Origin: Bacteroidales bacterium UBA6828
GTDB taxonomy: Bacteria > Bacteroidota > Bacteroidia > Bacteroidales > Paludibacteraceae
Length of the DNA stretch: 25,296 nt
Reading direction: 5' to 3'
Assembly (NCBI GenBank): GCA_002452095.1
Contig: DKEG01000051.1
Span: forward strand, 27,114 to 52,409
The notes under the pieces were generated by a model. The model was not told the origin of the DNA and made no database searches. It worked only from the letters and a program-made list of their open reading frames with translations. The position numbers and the translations under genes were made by a program. Below, piece by piece: positions 1 through 6,711 of the stretch (the stretch's first letter is position 1; every line of letters starts with the position of its first letter).

Positions 1-110
1 TCTTTGAAATAAGGTTTGTAGTATTTGAGTTCTTTGGCTATGTCGTCCAATTGGGTGTAGAACTCGTCCTTCTTTGCATCTTTGGCTTGCGCCAAGTCTT
101 TCCGTGCCAT
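1..110 (-). CDS. EcoRI-family adenine-specific DNA methyltransferase, N-terminal fragment
   Basis: Only the first 36 codons are in the window; the gene runs off the left edge. The peptide starts MARKDLAQAK and contains the block KKDEFYTQLDDIAKELKYY at residues 13-31. That block closely matches the N-terminus of M.EcoRI-type enzymes, which carry a DEFYTQ...DIE.EL.YY segment. These enzymes transfer a methyl group from S-adenosylmethionine to N6 of adenine in a specific DNA site. The catalytic motif lies outside the window, so activity cannot be judged. The ATG directly follows a 9-bp-stem hairpin (112-141). A good leftward promoter is found only at 497-528, so the gene has an unusually long, structured upstream region. 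Family assignment rests on recalled similarity over a short stretch. Confidence 0.7.
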   Translation of the reverse strand, partial: MARKDLAQAKDAKKDEFYTQLDDIAKELKYYKPYFK

Positions 111-111
111 A

Positions 112-141
112 GATTGATAGATTTATGCAATGCTATCAATC
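112..141 (-). promoter_or_regulatory. Hairpin/palindrome touching the methyltransferase start codon
   Basis: A perfect 9-bp inverted repeat (GATTGATAG / CTATCAATC) with a 12-nt loop ends one base before the ATG of the leftward methyltransferase. In RNA it would occupy the ribosome-binding region; as DNA it could be an operator. No known regulator is recognised. Confidence 0.5.
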
Positions 142-152
142 CACGTAAACGC

Positions 153-350
153 AAAAAAGACGTGAGTCTCTTATGCGTTTACCAAGGCAGCGTAGGAAAT
201 AGAAGCCTTCTCTCCAATAAGAAACCCACATCCAAAGGACGTGGCATTAACTTATTTCTGAGAGAGTTCATATTACACTACAATGAGCCTCTTATTATTT
301 CTTGTTTTATTCCTAATAAAAAGTTTCCTACGCTTTTCGGTAAACGCGAA
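153..350 (-). ncRNA. Rod-shaped structured RNA candidate, 6S-like
   Basis: Two arms pair over a long distance: 175-183 with 339-347 (9 bp, GCGTTTACC) and 190-199 with 324-333 (10 bp, GCGTAGGAAA), separated by a small internal loop. Inside is a terminal hairpin with three stacked stems: CTCTC/GAGAG, AATAAG/CTTATT (216-221 with 251-256) and CCACATCC/GGACGTGG (226-233 with 237-244). A separate small hairpin (305-321) lies on one side of the large bubble. A closing stem, open centre and terminal stem over roughly 175-200 nt is the general 6S RNA plan; a Bacteroidales 6S homologue would look like this. The minus strand is favoured because an AGAC/GTCT hairpin followed by six T lies just beyond the closing stem (172 down to 153). 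The identity is inferred from structure, not a covariance match. Confidence 0.45.
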
Positions 351-368
351 ATAATAGCCAATGCTGTT

Positions 369-410
369 AAAAATATGTCATGTGCCGCCTTCACGGCACC
401 GGTTTACATA
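369..410 (-). terminator. Terminator-like hairpin
   Basis: On the minus strand a GTGCCG/CGGCAC stem (382-387 with 394-399) with an outer TATGT/ACATA pairing (374-378 with 406-410) is followed directly by TTTTT. This could end a short transcript started by the promoter at 497-528, or act as an attenuator in the methyltransferase leader. Confidence 0.45.
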
Positions 411-496
411 AGCAAATTAGTTTAGTTGATTTATTATGTAGTGTTTTGCAGGTTGCAATTTTTACTCAACGGAATGAGTAATTTCAATTACAGGCG

Positions 497-528
497 CAAA
501 GATACTGCTTTTCTGTGAATTATGCAAA
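497..528 (-). promoter_or_regulatory. Leftward Bacteroidota-type promoter
   Basis: The minus strand reads TTTG (528-525), 20 nt, TATCTTTG (504-497), matching the -33 TTTG and -7 TAnnTTTG elements used by the primary sigma factor in this phylum. The start point would be near 490, about 380 nt before the methyltransferase ATG. Confidence 0.6.
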
Positions 529-537
529 CAGGTATTG

Positions 538-564
538 CAAAACGGATGCAAACTGACCGTTTTG
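538..564. promoter_or_regulatory. 8-bp inverted repeat between divergent genes
   Basis: CAAAACGG (538-545) and CCGTTTTG (557-564) form a perfect inverted repeat with an 11-nt spacer. It lies just upstream of the leftward promoter and ahead of the sirtuin gene, a plausible operator position. No regulator family is recognised. Confidence 0.3.
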
Positions 565-615
565 GGTATCATCGTGGCATAGTTGTTGTGCGCTTTCGGG
601 AAAAATATGTTTGCT

Positions 616-1317
616 ATGAAGATTGTTGTATTTACCGGTGCGGGAGTGAGCGCAGAGAGCGGACTAGGAACTTTCCGCGATGCAGACGGATTGTGGGAGA
701 AATACCGCATAGAAGACGTATGCACCCACGAGGCATGGCTGCGCAACCCGCAACTATGTGTGGATTTCTACAACGCACGCCGACGTGATACGCTTGCCGC
801 ACAGCCCAATGCCGCCCACTTGGCGATTACCCGTTTGCAGAAAGCGTTTCCCGACACGGAGATCATCACGCAGAACATCGACGACCTGCACGAGCGTGCC
901 GGTTCGACCCACATCACGCACCTACACGGCGAGATAACCAAACTGCGTTCGGACATCAACGAGACCGCTACCGTGCCGCTGCAAGGCTGGGAGCAGCACT
1001 ACGGCGACCGGCACCCTGACGGCAGTCTGCTGCGCCCGTACATCGTGTTCTTCGGCGAGAACGTACCGTATTTTCCCGTAGCGTGTCAGATTGCTTCGCA
1101 AGCCGACCTGATGATCGTGGTAGGAACGAGCCTGAATGTCTATCCCGCAGCATCGCTGTTGGAATACGTTCCACGCACCGCCAAGATATATGTAATCGAT
1201 CCAGGGCTGCCCGACTTCGGTATCTACCGCGACAGAGTAACCCATATCCGCGAAAAAGCATCGGTAGGTGTACCGCAGTTGGTGGAACAACTAATCAATA
1301 AATTTGTAAATTTGTAA
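616..1317 (+). CDS. cobB: Sirtuin-type NAD-dependent protein deacylase
   Basis: This enzyme removes acyl groups from lysine side chains using NAD+ as co-substrate, releasing nicotinamide and O-acyl-ADP-ribose in the cytoplasm. The 233-aa product shows the NAD-binding GAGVSAESGLGTFRD (residues 8-22), TQNIDDLHERAG (85-96), the catalytic histidine in HLHG (102-105) and GTSLNVYPAA near residue 184. Tyr52 and Arg55 (FYNARR) match the Tyr/Arg pair of SIRT5 and CobB (class III), which favours succinyl and other acidic acyl groups. The usual zinc-binding CxxC pairs are absent; a short linker follows HLHG. The ATG at 616 is chosen because it begins the first beta strand as in homologues; an in-frame ATG at 607 is possible. 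A strong terminator follows, so it is probably monocistronic. Confidence 0.9.
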   Translation: MKIVVFTGAGVSAESGLGTFRDADGLWEKYRIEDVCTHEAWLRNPQLCVDFYNARRRDTLAAQPNAAHLAITRLQKAFPDTEIITQNIDDLHERAGSTHITHLHGEITKLRSDINETATVPLQGWEQHYGDRHPDGSLLRPYIVFFGENVPYFPVACQIASQADLMIVVGTSLNVYPAASLLEYVPRTAKIYVIDPGLPDFGIYRDRVTHIREKASVGVPQLVEQLINKFVNL

Positions 1318-1336
1318 ATTGGAAAATTATTATTTC

Positions 1337-1383
1337 GAAAGGTTGCGAACGGCTTTTTACGGACTTCGTAACCTTTCTTTTTT
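1337..1383 (+). terminator. Rho-independent terminator after the sirtuin gene
   Basis: A 13-bp stem (1337-1349 with 1365-1377, one G-T wobble) is followed by TTTTTT. It lies 20 bp after the sirtuin stop codon. Confidence 0.8.
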
Positions 1384-1455
1384 ATTGAAACACAAGCATT
1401 TTCACATTTCAGTGATGTCTGTACGAAACGCAATGAAATAAAAACCGCTTCATTC

Positions 1456-1487
1456 TTTGTCTATTTTAGGGAATAGACGTAACTTTG
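1456..1487 (+). promoter_or_regulatory. Promoter of the NagB-like/PIG-L gene
   Basis: TTTG (1456-1459), 20 nt, TAACTTTG (1480-1487) is a full match to the Bacteroidota promoter. Transcription would start near 1493, which rules out upstream in-frame start codons and supports the ATG at 1517. Confidence 0.75.
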
Positions 1488-1516
1488 CAGGCAAAGTTTT
1501 TTTACCTGCTTCAATT

Positions 1517-3499
1517 ATGAAAAACAATCTGTCTTCCCAAATCTCGCTATCGCGCGTATCGCCGAAGTTGTACCGCACGGACGATGTACTCGAAATGAGC
1601 CGCATCAGCCGTATGGAGAAAATACCCACCACTATCTACGAAACCGCCAAAGAGGGTTCGCAAGCGGTTGCCCGACTGATTGCCGACCGTATCCGGCAAC
1701 GGCAGACAGAAGGCGAGAAATTTGTATTCTCACTGGTTTGCGGGCGCAGTATGACCGACATCTTTGCCGAATTGGTACGTATGCACGACGAGGAGAAACT
1801 GAGTTTCCGCAATGTGGTGCTGTTCAATCTCTTTGAGTACTATCCGTTGCAATCGCCTACGCAAGCCTGCTTCGGGCAAATCAAAGAGCAACTGATTGAC
1901 CATGTGGATATTCGCAAAGAAAATATCTACACTTTCGACGGCACAATGGATCAGCGCGACCTGATACCTATGATGTCGCGCTGCGAACGCAAGATACAGG
2001 AGTACGGAGGAGTGGATCTGCAACTCCTCGGCATCGGGCGCAGCGGGAACATCGGTTTCAACGAACCGGGTTCATCAATGTCAAGCAACACACGTCTGGT
2101 GGTTTTGGATAATATCTCCCGCGACGAGGCAAAGAATATGTTCGGTACTATCGAGCAGGTACCCGCTTCGGCTATCACGATGGGTATCGGTACGATACTG
2201 CGTGCCAAAGAGATAGTACTGGTAGCATGGGGCGAGCACAAAGCCGACCGCCTGCTAGCAGCCGTGGAGGGACAACCCGACACCGCCTGCCCCGCCTCGG
2301 CACTGCAACTGCACAGTAACGCACATATCGTCTGCGACCTGAGCGCCGCCACCCAACTGACACGTATCCACCACCCGTGGCTCGTTACATCCTGCGACTG
2401 GGACAACCAACTGACCCGCCGCGCTATCGTCTGGCTCTGCCAGCAGACGGGCAAGCCTATACTGAAACTGACCAACCGCGACTACAACGACTACGGGCTG
2501 AGCGAACTGATCACCCTGCACGGGTCGGCATACAACTGCAACATACGTATATTCAACGACCTGCAGCATACCATTACGGGTTGGCCCGGCGGTAAGCCCA
2601 ATGCCGATGATACCGACCGCCCCGAGAGAGCCAACCCCTACCCCAAGGATGTGCTTATCTTCTCCCCGCACCCCGACGACGATGTCATCTCGATGGGCGG
2701 CACGTTTGCCCGCCTGATCAAACAGGGACATAACGTACATATCGCCTACGAGACCAGCGGTTGCATCGCCGTATGCGACGACGAGGTCATCCGTTTTATG
2801 GATTTCATACGCGGATTCGACCGTCTGCACCCGACGGGAGGCGACCTTATCGAAAGCAAGTATCGGGAATATACACATTTCCTATCACAAGAGAAAACCG
2901 GTGACCAAGACACGCGCGAGATACTTGACCTCAAAGCACTGATCCGCCGCGGAGAAGCCACTGCCGCCTGCCGCCATATGGGGTTGCCCACCGACCATAT
3001 CCATTTCCTCAACCTGCCTTTCTATGAGACAGGAACCATCAAGAAAGGCAACCTGAGCCAAAAGGATGTAGATATTGTGAAACAGATCATTCTGGACGTA
3101 CACCCCAACGAGATGTTCGTGGCAGGCGACCTTGCCGACCCGCACGGCACGCACAAGGTGTGTCTTGATGCCGTATTGGCAGCGTTGGACGAACTGAAAG
3201 ACAGCGAGCCTTGGTTGCGCGACTGCCGTATATGGATGTACCGCGGTGCATGGATGGAATGGGAAGTGGATCTGATAGAGATGGCGGTGCCGATGTCGCC
3301 CGAGGAACTGCGGTTCAAGCGGAATACGATACTCAAGCACCAGTCGCAGATGGAGTCTGCGCCGTTTATGGGCAACGACGAACGGCTCTTCTGGCAGCGT
3401 GCCGAAGACCGCAACCACGCCACCGCCGAACTATACGCCCAACTCGGACTTGCCAACTACGAAGCCATAGAGGCGTTTGTACAATATAAACTCAATTAA
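1517..3499 (+). CDS. NagB-like (degenerate isomerase) / PIG-L deacetylase fusion protein
   Basis: The 660-aa protein has two halves. Residues about 35-300 resemble glucosamine-6-phosphate deaminase (NagB), which converts GlcN-6-P to fructose-6-P and ammonia. Residues about 375-600 form a PIG-L/LmbE-type N-deacetylase domain with the metal-binding HPDDD (385-389) and DPHGTH (541-546). Compared with E. coli NagB, Asp72 is Phe106 (FNLFEYYPL), Asp141 is Ser176 and His143 is Asn178 (GRSGNIGFNEP); only the Glu148 equivalent, Glu183, remains. The phosphate loop is also altered (LVCGRSM in place of a GG-containing loop). Same-length fusions are common in Bacteroidales and annotated nagB, but classical deaminase activity is doubtful here. 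The PIG-L half looks intact and probably acts on an N-acetylated sugar or sugar phosphate. The kinase gene 115 nt downstream suggests a joint amino-sugar role. Confidence 0.85.
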   Translation: MKNNLSSQISLSRVSPKLYRTDDVLEMSRISRMEKIPTTIYETAKEGSQAVARLIADRIRQRQTEGEKFVFSLVCGRSMTDIFAELVRMHDEEKLSFRNVVLFNLFEYYPLQSPTQACFGQIKEQLIDHVDIRKENIYTFDGTMDQRDLIPMMSRCERKIQEYGGVDLQLLGIGRSGNIGFNEPGSSMSSNTRLVVLDNISRDEAKNMFGTIEQVPASAITMGIGTILRAKEIVLVAWGEHKADRLLAAVEGQPDTACPASALQLHSNAHIVCDLSAATQLTRIHHPWLVTSCDWDNQLTRRAIVWLCQQTGKPILKLTNRDYNDYGLSELITLHGSAYNCNIRIFNDLQHTITGWPGGKPNADDTDRPERANPYPKDVLIFSPHPDDDVISMGGTFARLIKQGHNVHIAYETSGCIAVCDDEVIRFMDFIRGFDRLHPTGGDLIESKYREYTHFLSQEKTGDQDTREILDLKALIRRGEATAACRHMGLPTDHIHFLNLPFYETGTIKKGNLSQKDVDIVKQIILDVHPNEMFVAGDLADPHGTHKVCLDAVLAALDELKDSEPWLRDCRIWMYRGAWMEWEVDLIEMAVPMSPEELRFKRNTILKHQSQMESAPFMGNDERLFWQRAEDRNHATAELYAQLGLANYEAIEAFVQYKLN

Positions 3500-3533
3500 G
3501 AATTAACAATTAATAATTAACATACAAAGCAGG

Positions 3534-3616
3534 TATAAATACTCTCAACTTATAAACTTTCTAAACTCTTTCAACTACTCATAAACTTATCAACTCCTCA
3601 ACTTCTAAACTATTAT
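3534..3616 (+). promoter_or_regulatory. G-free leader before the sugar kinase-like gene
   Basis: These 83 nt contain no G on the + strand and repeat short AACT/TAAACTT units up to the ATG at 3615. Such a leader cannot form G-C pairs and has no Shine-Dalgarno sequence, so it would be an unstructured landing site for ribosomes. No promoter match was found in it. Confidence 0.5.
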
Positions 3617-4688
3617 GAAAGACATCATTTCGCAATTTGCCATCCCGAACGAGGTGGAGCAACCGCAGCCGCTCAAGATCGGTTTTATCAACGACAGTTA
3701 CATCGTCCGTGCCAAACACCCGGGCGAGACATCCTATTTCCTGCAGCATATCAACCACCACATATTCGAGAACGTGGAGGGGTTGCAACAGAACATACAG
3801 CGCGTAACCGACCATATCCGCGCCAAACTGCAAGCCGCAGGCGAAACCGACATCGACCGCAAGGTGCTGCGTCTGATCCCCACCAAGGACGGACAACTCT
3901 ACTACCGCACTCCCGAGGGTGAATACTGGCGTGTCTATGTGTTGATAGAAAACGCCTCATCGCAAGAACGTGTTACGCCCCGGTCGGCTGAACTGGCAGG
4001 CGAGGCTTTCGGGCGGTTTCAGAACCAATTGTCCGACCTGCCTTTCTCGGAACTATGCGAGTCCATTCCGAATTTCCACAATATGGAGTTCCGTCTGCAG
4101 CAGTTGGACGAAGCCGTACAAGCCGACCGTGCGCACCGCCTGCACGACACGCTGGATATACTCCGTGTGCTCAACAGCCGCCGCGAGGAGATGTGTATGG
4201 CGGAACGCCTGTTCCGCGAGGGCAAACTGCCCAAGCATATCAACCACTGCGACACCAAGGTGAACAATATGCTCTTCGACGAGCAGGGCAAACCGCTCTG
4301 TATTGTGGATTTGGATACCGTGATGCCCGGTTATGTACTGAGCGATTTTGGTGATTTTATGCGTACTGCCGCCAACACGGGCGCCGAGGACGATGTGTGT
4401 CTTGACAATATACACGTGGATATGAACATCTTCGAGGCATACACCCGCGGCTACCTGCGTGAGGCAAAGTTTCTGACCCCCATTGAGAAGCAACTGCTGC
4501 CATTCGGCTGCCGCCTGCTCAGTTATATGCAAACCGTCCGTTTCTATACCGACTACCTCAATGGCGACACCTACTACAAGATACAATATCCCGAGCATAA
4601 CCTTGTCCGCACCCGCGCCCAACTGCGCCTGGTGGAAGAGCAGGAAAAAATGCGGGAGGAAATGGAACGCATAGTAGCAAAATACTAA
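3615..4688 (+). CDS. APH-family kinase, probably N-acetylhexosamine 1-kinase-like
   Basis: The 357-aa protein has the aminoglycoside phosphotransferase fold signature: the catalytic-loop motif HCDTKVNN (His211, Asp213, Asn218), the metal-binding VDLD (231-234) and a nearby DFGD (244-247). An N-lobe segment GFINDSYIV lies near residues 23-31. Length and sequence style match the NahK branch, which phosphorylates C1 of GlcNAc/GalNAc in the cytoplasm; relatives in Bacteroides have been labelled mucin desulfatase, a name these motifs do not support. The gene follows the NagB-like/PIG-L fusion in the same direction, consistent with a shared amino-sugar salvage pathway. Substrate is inferred, and a homoserine or choline kinase-like activity cannot be excluded. 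No clear terminator follows. Confidence 0.75.
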   Translation: MKDIISQFAIPNEVEQPQPLKIGFINDSYIVRAKHPGETSYFLQHINHHIFENVEGLQQNIQRVTDHIRAKLQAAGETDIDRKVLRLIPTKDGQLYYRTPEGEYWRVYVLIENASSQERVTPRSAELAGEAFGRFQNQLSDLPFSELCESIPNFHNMEFRLQQLDEAVQADRAHRLHDTLDILRVLNSRREEMCMAERLFREGKLPKHINHCDTKVNNMLFDEQGKPLCIVDLDTVMPGYVLSDFGDFMRTAANTGAEDDVCLDNIHVDMNIFEAYTRGYLREAKFLTPIEKQLLPFGCRLLSYMQTVRFYTDYLNGDTYYKIQYPEHNLVRTRAQLRLVEEQEKMREEMERIVAKY

Positions 4689-4807
4689 CAGATAAAATAG
4701 TCACTCTTATTTAGGACAAGACAATGGTAAAAATCCTAATAATGCGTTTCTACAATACACAAATGTGTTAATGTTTGATGCGATTGCGCTGAAAACCGCA
4801 ATTTCCA

Positions 4808-4839
4808 TTTGGAAATATCAAAAAAAAGTTGTACCTTTG
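4808..4839 (+). promoter_or_regulatory. Promoter for tRNA-Arg, possibly also rpoD
   Basis: TTTG (4808-4811), 20 nt, TACCTTTG (4832-4839) matches the Bacteroidota promoter and lies about 75 bp before the tRNA. No comparably good promoter is visible between the tRNA and rpoD, so the two may be co-transcribed. Confidence 0.7.
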
Positions 4840-4914
4840 CGCGCTTTTTGCCTAATTAGACTTGTTCAAATACGCTAAACGGGTAAAATCGTATGCAAAT
4901 AAGTTTCGGCGAAT

Positions 4915-4988
4915 GGTCCGGTAGCTCAGTTGGATAGAGCAACAGCCTTCTAAGCTGTGGGTCTCGGGTTCGAATCCCGACCGGATCA
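4915..4988 (+). tRNA. tRNA-Arg (anticodon TCT)
   Basis: The full cloverleaf folds: acceptor GGTCCGG/CCGGATC, D stem GCTC/GAGC, anticodon stem ACAGC/GCTGT with loop CTTCTAA (anticodon TCT at 4949-4951), T stem TCGGG/CCCGA with loop TTCGAAT, and discriminator A at 4988. The DNA continues CCT, so the terminal CCA is not encoded. It decodes AGA (and probably AGG) codons. Confidence 0.97.
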
Positions 4989-5114
4989 CCTAATTATTCA
5001 AAACCGGTGGAACACCGCTGAAAAGATGACGGCATAGCCTTTCTTGGACTATTGTTGTCGTCTTTGAATCACGCTTTTTGCACATGCGGGTGGTGGTTAA
5101 ACCGAAAATAAACT

Positions 5115-5975
5115 ATGCGTCAATTAAAGATTACTAAATCCATTACGAACCGTGAGTCGGCTTCGCTTGACAAGTATCTGCAAGAGATCGGTCGGGAGGA
5201 ACTGATTACGGTGGAGGAAGAAGTGGAATTGGCAGGTCGTATTCGTAATGGCGATCGTGCCGCATTGGAGAAACTGACACGCTCGAACCTGCGTTTCGTG
5301 GTGTCGGTGGCGAAACAGTATCAAAATCAAGGACTCAGTCTGCCGGATCTGATCAACGAGGGTAATCTCGGGCTTATCAAGGCGGCGGAGAAATTTGATG
5401 AAACACGTGGTTTTAAGTTTATCTCTTATGCCGTGTGGTGGATTCGTCAGTCTATCCTGCAGGCGTTGGCTGAGCAGTCCCGTATTGTGCGGCTACCTCT
5501 CAATCAGGTTGGTTCGCTCAACAAGATCAACAAGGCATACCAGCGTTTTGAGCAGGAGCATGAGCGTAAACCCTCGGCTGAGGAACTGGCTGAGGAACTG
5601 GATATACCGGTAGATAAGATTGCCGATACCCTCAAGATGTCGGGTCGCCATGTGAGTGTGGATGCACCGTTTGTAGATGGCGAGGACAACTGTCTGATTG
5701 ATGTGATGGTCAATGAGGACTCGCCTAATGCCGACCGCGGACTGATCAACGAGTCGCTTTCTACCGAGATCGCCCGTGCTTTGGCTACACTGACCCCGCG
5801 CGAGGCGGATATACTGCGTAAGTTCTTTGGTATCGGTACTCCCGAGAAGACCCTCGAAGAGATTGGCGAGGAACTGCACCTTACCCGTGAGCGTGTTCGT
5901 CAGATCAAGGAGAAAGCCATTCGCAAACTCTATACGGGACAACGCAGCAAGACGCTCCAGACCTATTTGGGATAA
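5115..5975 (+). CDS. rpoD: RNA polymerase primary sigma factor
   Basis: The 286-aa protein directs core RNA polymerase to housekeeping promoters. Region 1.2 (SLDKYLQEIGREELIT) is followed by region 2 with NLRFVVSVAKQYQNQGLSL, LINEGNLGLIKAAEKFD and YAVWWIRQSI, region 3, and region 4 with LTPREADILRKFFGIG and the helix-turn-helix LTRERVRQIKEKA. Region 1.1 is missing, which is normal for Bacteroidota primary sigma factors of about 287 aa. It lies 126 bp downstream of tRNA-Arg. The TAnnTTTG promoters seen across the window are the sites expected for this factor. Confidence 0.97.
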   Translation: MRQLKITKSITNRESASLDKYLQEIGREELITVEEEVELAGRIRNGDRAALEKLTRSNLRFVVSVAKQYQNQGLSLPDLINEGNLGLIKAAEKFDETRGFKFISYAVWWIRQSILQALAEQSRIVRLPLNQVGSLNKINKAYQRFEQEHERKPSAEELAEELDIPVDKIADTLKMSGRHVSVDAPFVDGEDNCLIDVMVNEDSPNADRGLINESLSTEIARALATLTPREADILRKFFGIGTPEKTLEEIGEELHLTRERVRQIKEKAIRKLYTGQRSKTLQTYLG

Positions 5976-6002
5976 GAGTCCGTTTGCGGCAATATACGGG
6001 AA

Positions 6003-6034
6003 AACGGCTGTCTGACGAGTGTCGGGCAGCCGTT
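6003..6034. terminator. Bidirectional terminator between rpoD and trmH-like gene
   Basis: AACGGCTGTCTGAC (6003-6016) pairs with GTCGGGCAGCCGTT (6021-6034) around a GAGT tetraloop, 14 bp with wobbles. The two flanking genes converge on it. On the minus strand the stem runs into TTTT. Its core closely resembles the terminator at 15466-15504. Confidence 0.7.
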
Positions 6035-6059
6035 GTTCTGTATATCCATTTTGTTTTTG

Positions 6060-6629
6060 TTATTGTCGCATAGCAGTAGAGAGTTCGTATAGTACGATGC
6101 CGGCGGTAACGCTCACATTGAGCGAGTGTTTGGTGCCGTATTGCGGTATCTCTATACACGCATCACAGGCGTCCACCACCTCCTGCTGCACGCCGAATAC
6201 CTCATGCCCCATCACGACGGCAATACCGTTTGGCTTATTGGTCTCATTGGACTTATTAGTCCGATTGGCAAGCAGTTCCTGCTTGGCTTGTTCGAGTGTG
6301 ATGGAGTCGTGTGCCTGCTCGATGGCATAGACGCGATAGCCACGCTTATGGAGCGCACGGACCGCCTCAAGGGTGTTGTCAAAGTGCTGCCAGTCCACGG
6401 TCAGTTCCGCACCGAGTGCCGTCTTGTGTATCTCGGGATTAGGCGGGCAGCAACAGATACCGCACAGATAGAGTCCCTCCAACAGGAACGCATCAGCAGT
6501 ACGGAACACCGCCCCTACGTTGTGCCGGCTGCGTACATTGTCCAGCACCACCACAAAGGGCAGTTTTTCGGCTTGGTGGAATGCCTCGGGTGTGAGGCGG
6601 TTCATCTCCTGTGTAGATAGTTTCTTCAT
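6060..6629 (-). CDS. TrmH/SpoU-family RNA 2'-O-ribose methyltransferase
   Basis: The 189-aa SPOUT enzyme would methylate a ribose 2'-OH in tRNA or rRNA using S-adenosylmethionine bound in a trefoil knot. It has motif 1 (DNVRSRHNVGAVFRTADAF, residues about 30-48), motif 2 (GIAVVMGHEVFGV, about 134-146) and motif 3 (IPQYGTKHSLNVSVTAG, about 160-176). The target nucleotide cannot be told from sequence. An Asn/Lys/Thr-rich stretch (NRTNKSNETNKPN) before motif 2 is encoded by an imperfect DNA tandem repeat at 6230-6268. The ATG at 6629 is chosen because AAAGGAG lies 5 nt upstream, a rare clear Shine-Dalgarno in this window; an in-frame ATG 18 nt earlier lies upstream of that site. It is the last gene of the leftward cluster. 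Confidence 0.9.
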   Translation of the reverse strand: MKKLSTQEMNRLTPEAFHQAEKLPFVVVLDNVRSRHNVGAVFRTADAFLLEGLYLCGICCCPPNPEIHKTALGAELTVDWQHFDNTLEAVRALHKRGYRVYAIEQAHDSITLEQAKQELLANRTNKSNETNKPNGIAVVMGHEVFGVQQEVVDACDACIEIPQYGTKHSLNVSVTAGIVLYELSTAMRQ

Positions 6630-6633
6630 AAAA

Positions 6634-6655
6634 CTCCTTTGCCGCAAAGCGGCAA
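6634..6655 (-). promoter_or_regulatory. Shine-Dalgarno of trmH-like gene next to a perfect hairpin
   Basis: On the minus strand the 7-bp hairpin TTGCCGC-TTT-GCGGCAA (6655-6639) runs straight into the Shine-Dalgarno AAAGGAG (6640-6634), sharing two A residues with it. The stem could limit ribosome access or protect the 5' end of a processed message. Confidence 0.5.
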
Positions 6656-6711
6656 GAAATCTAATAAATCTCTTATTCTGATTACCTTAAATCGTACCGC
6701 CTACGGCGTTT

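Noticed and set aside
255..300. Possible leader peptide of about 30 codons on the minus strand in the 6S-like region
   Set aside because: It lies inside the terminal hairpin and bubble of the structured RNA, with no Shine-Dalgarno; RNA pairing explains the sequence better.
51..425. Open frame of 124 codons on the + strand
   Set aside because: It runs antisense through the methyltransferase N-terminus and across the paired arms of the structured RNA; there is no promoter or family match. Its middle translates the RNA stem region.
580..588. -7 promoter element for the sirtuin gene (TAGTTGTTG)
   Set aside because: It misses two consensus bases and lies only 15 nt from the nearest TTTG; not reported as a promoter.
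4989..5114. A separate promoter directly upstream of rpoD
   Set aside because: The closest sequence (CGTCTTTG near 5060) lacks the leading TA and a TTTG at the proper distance; co-transcription with the tRNA is simpler.
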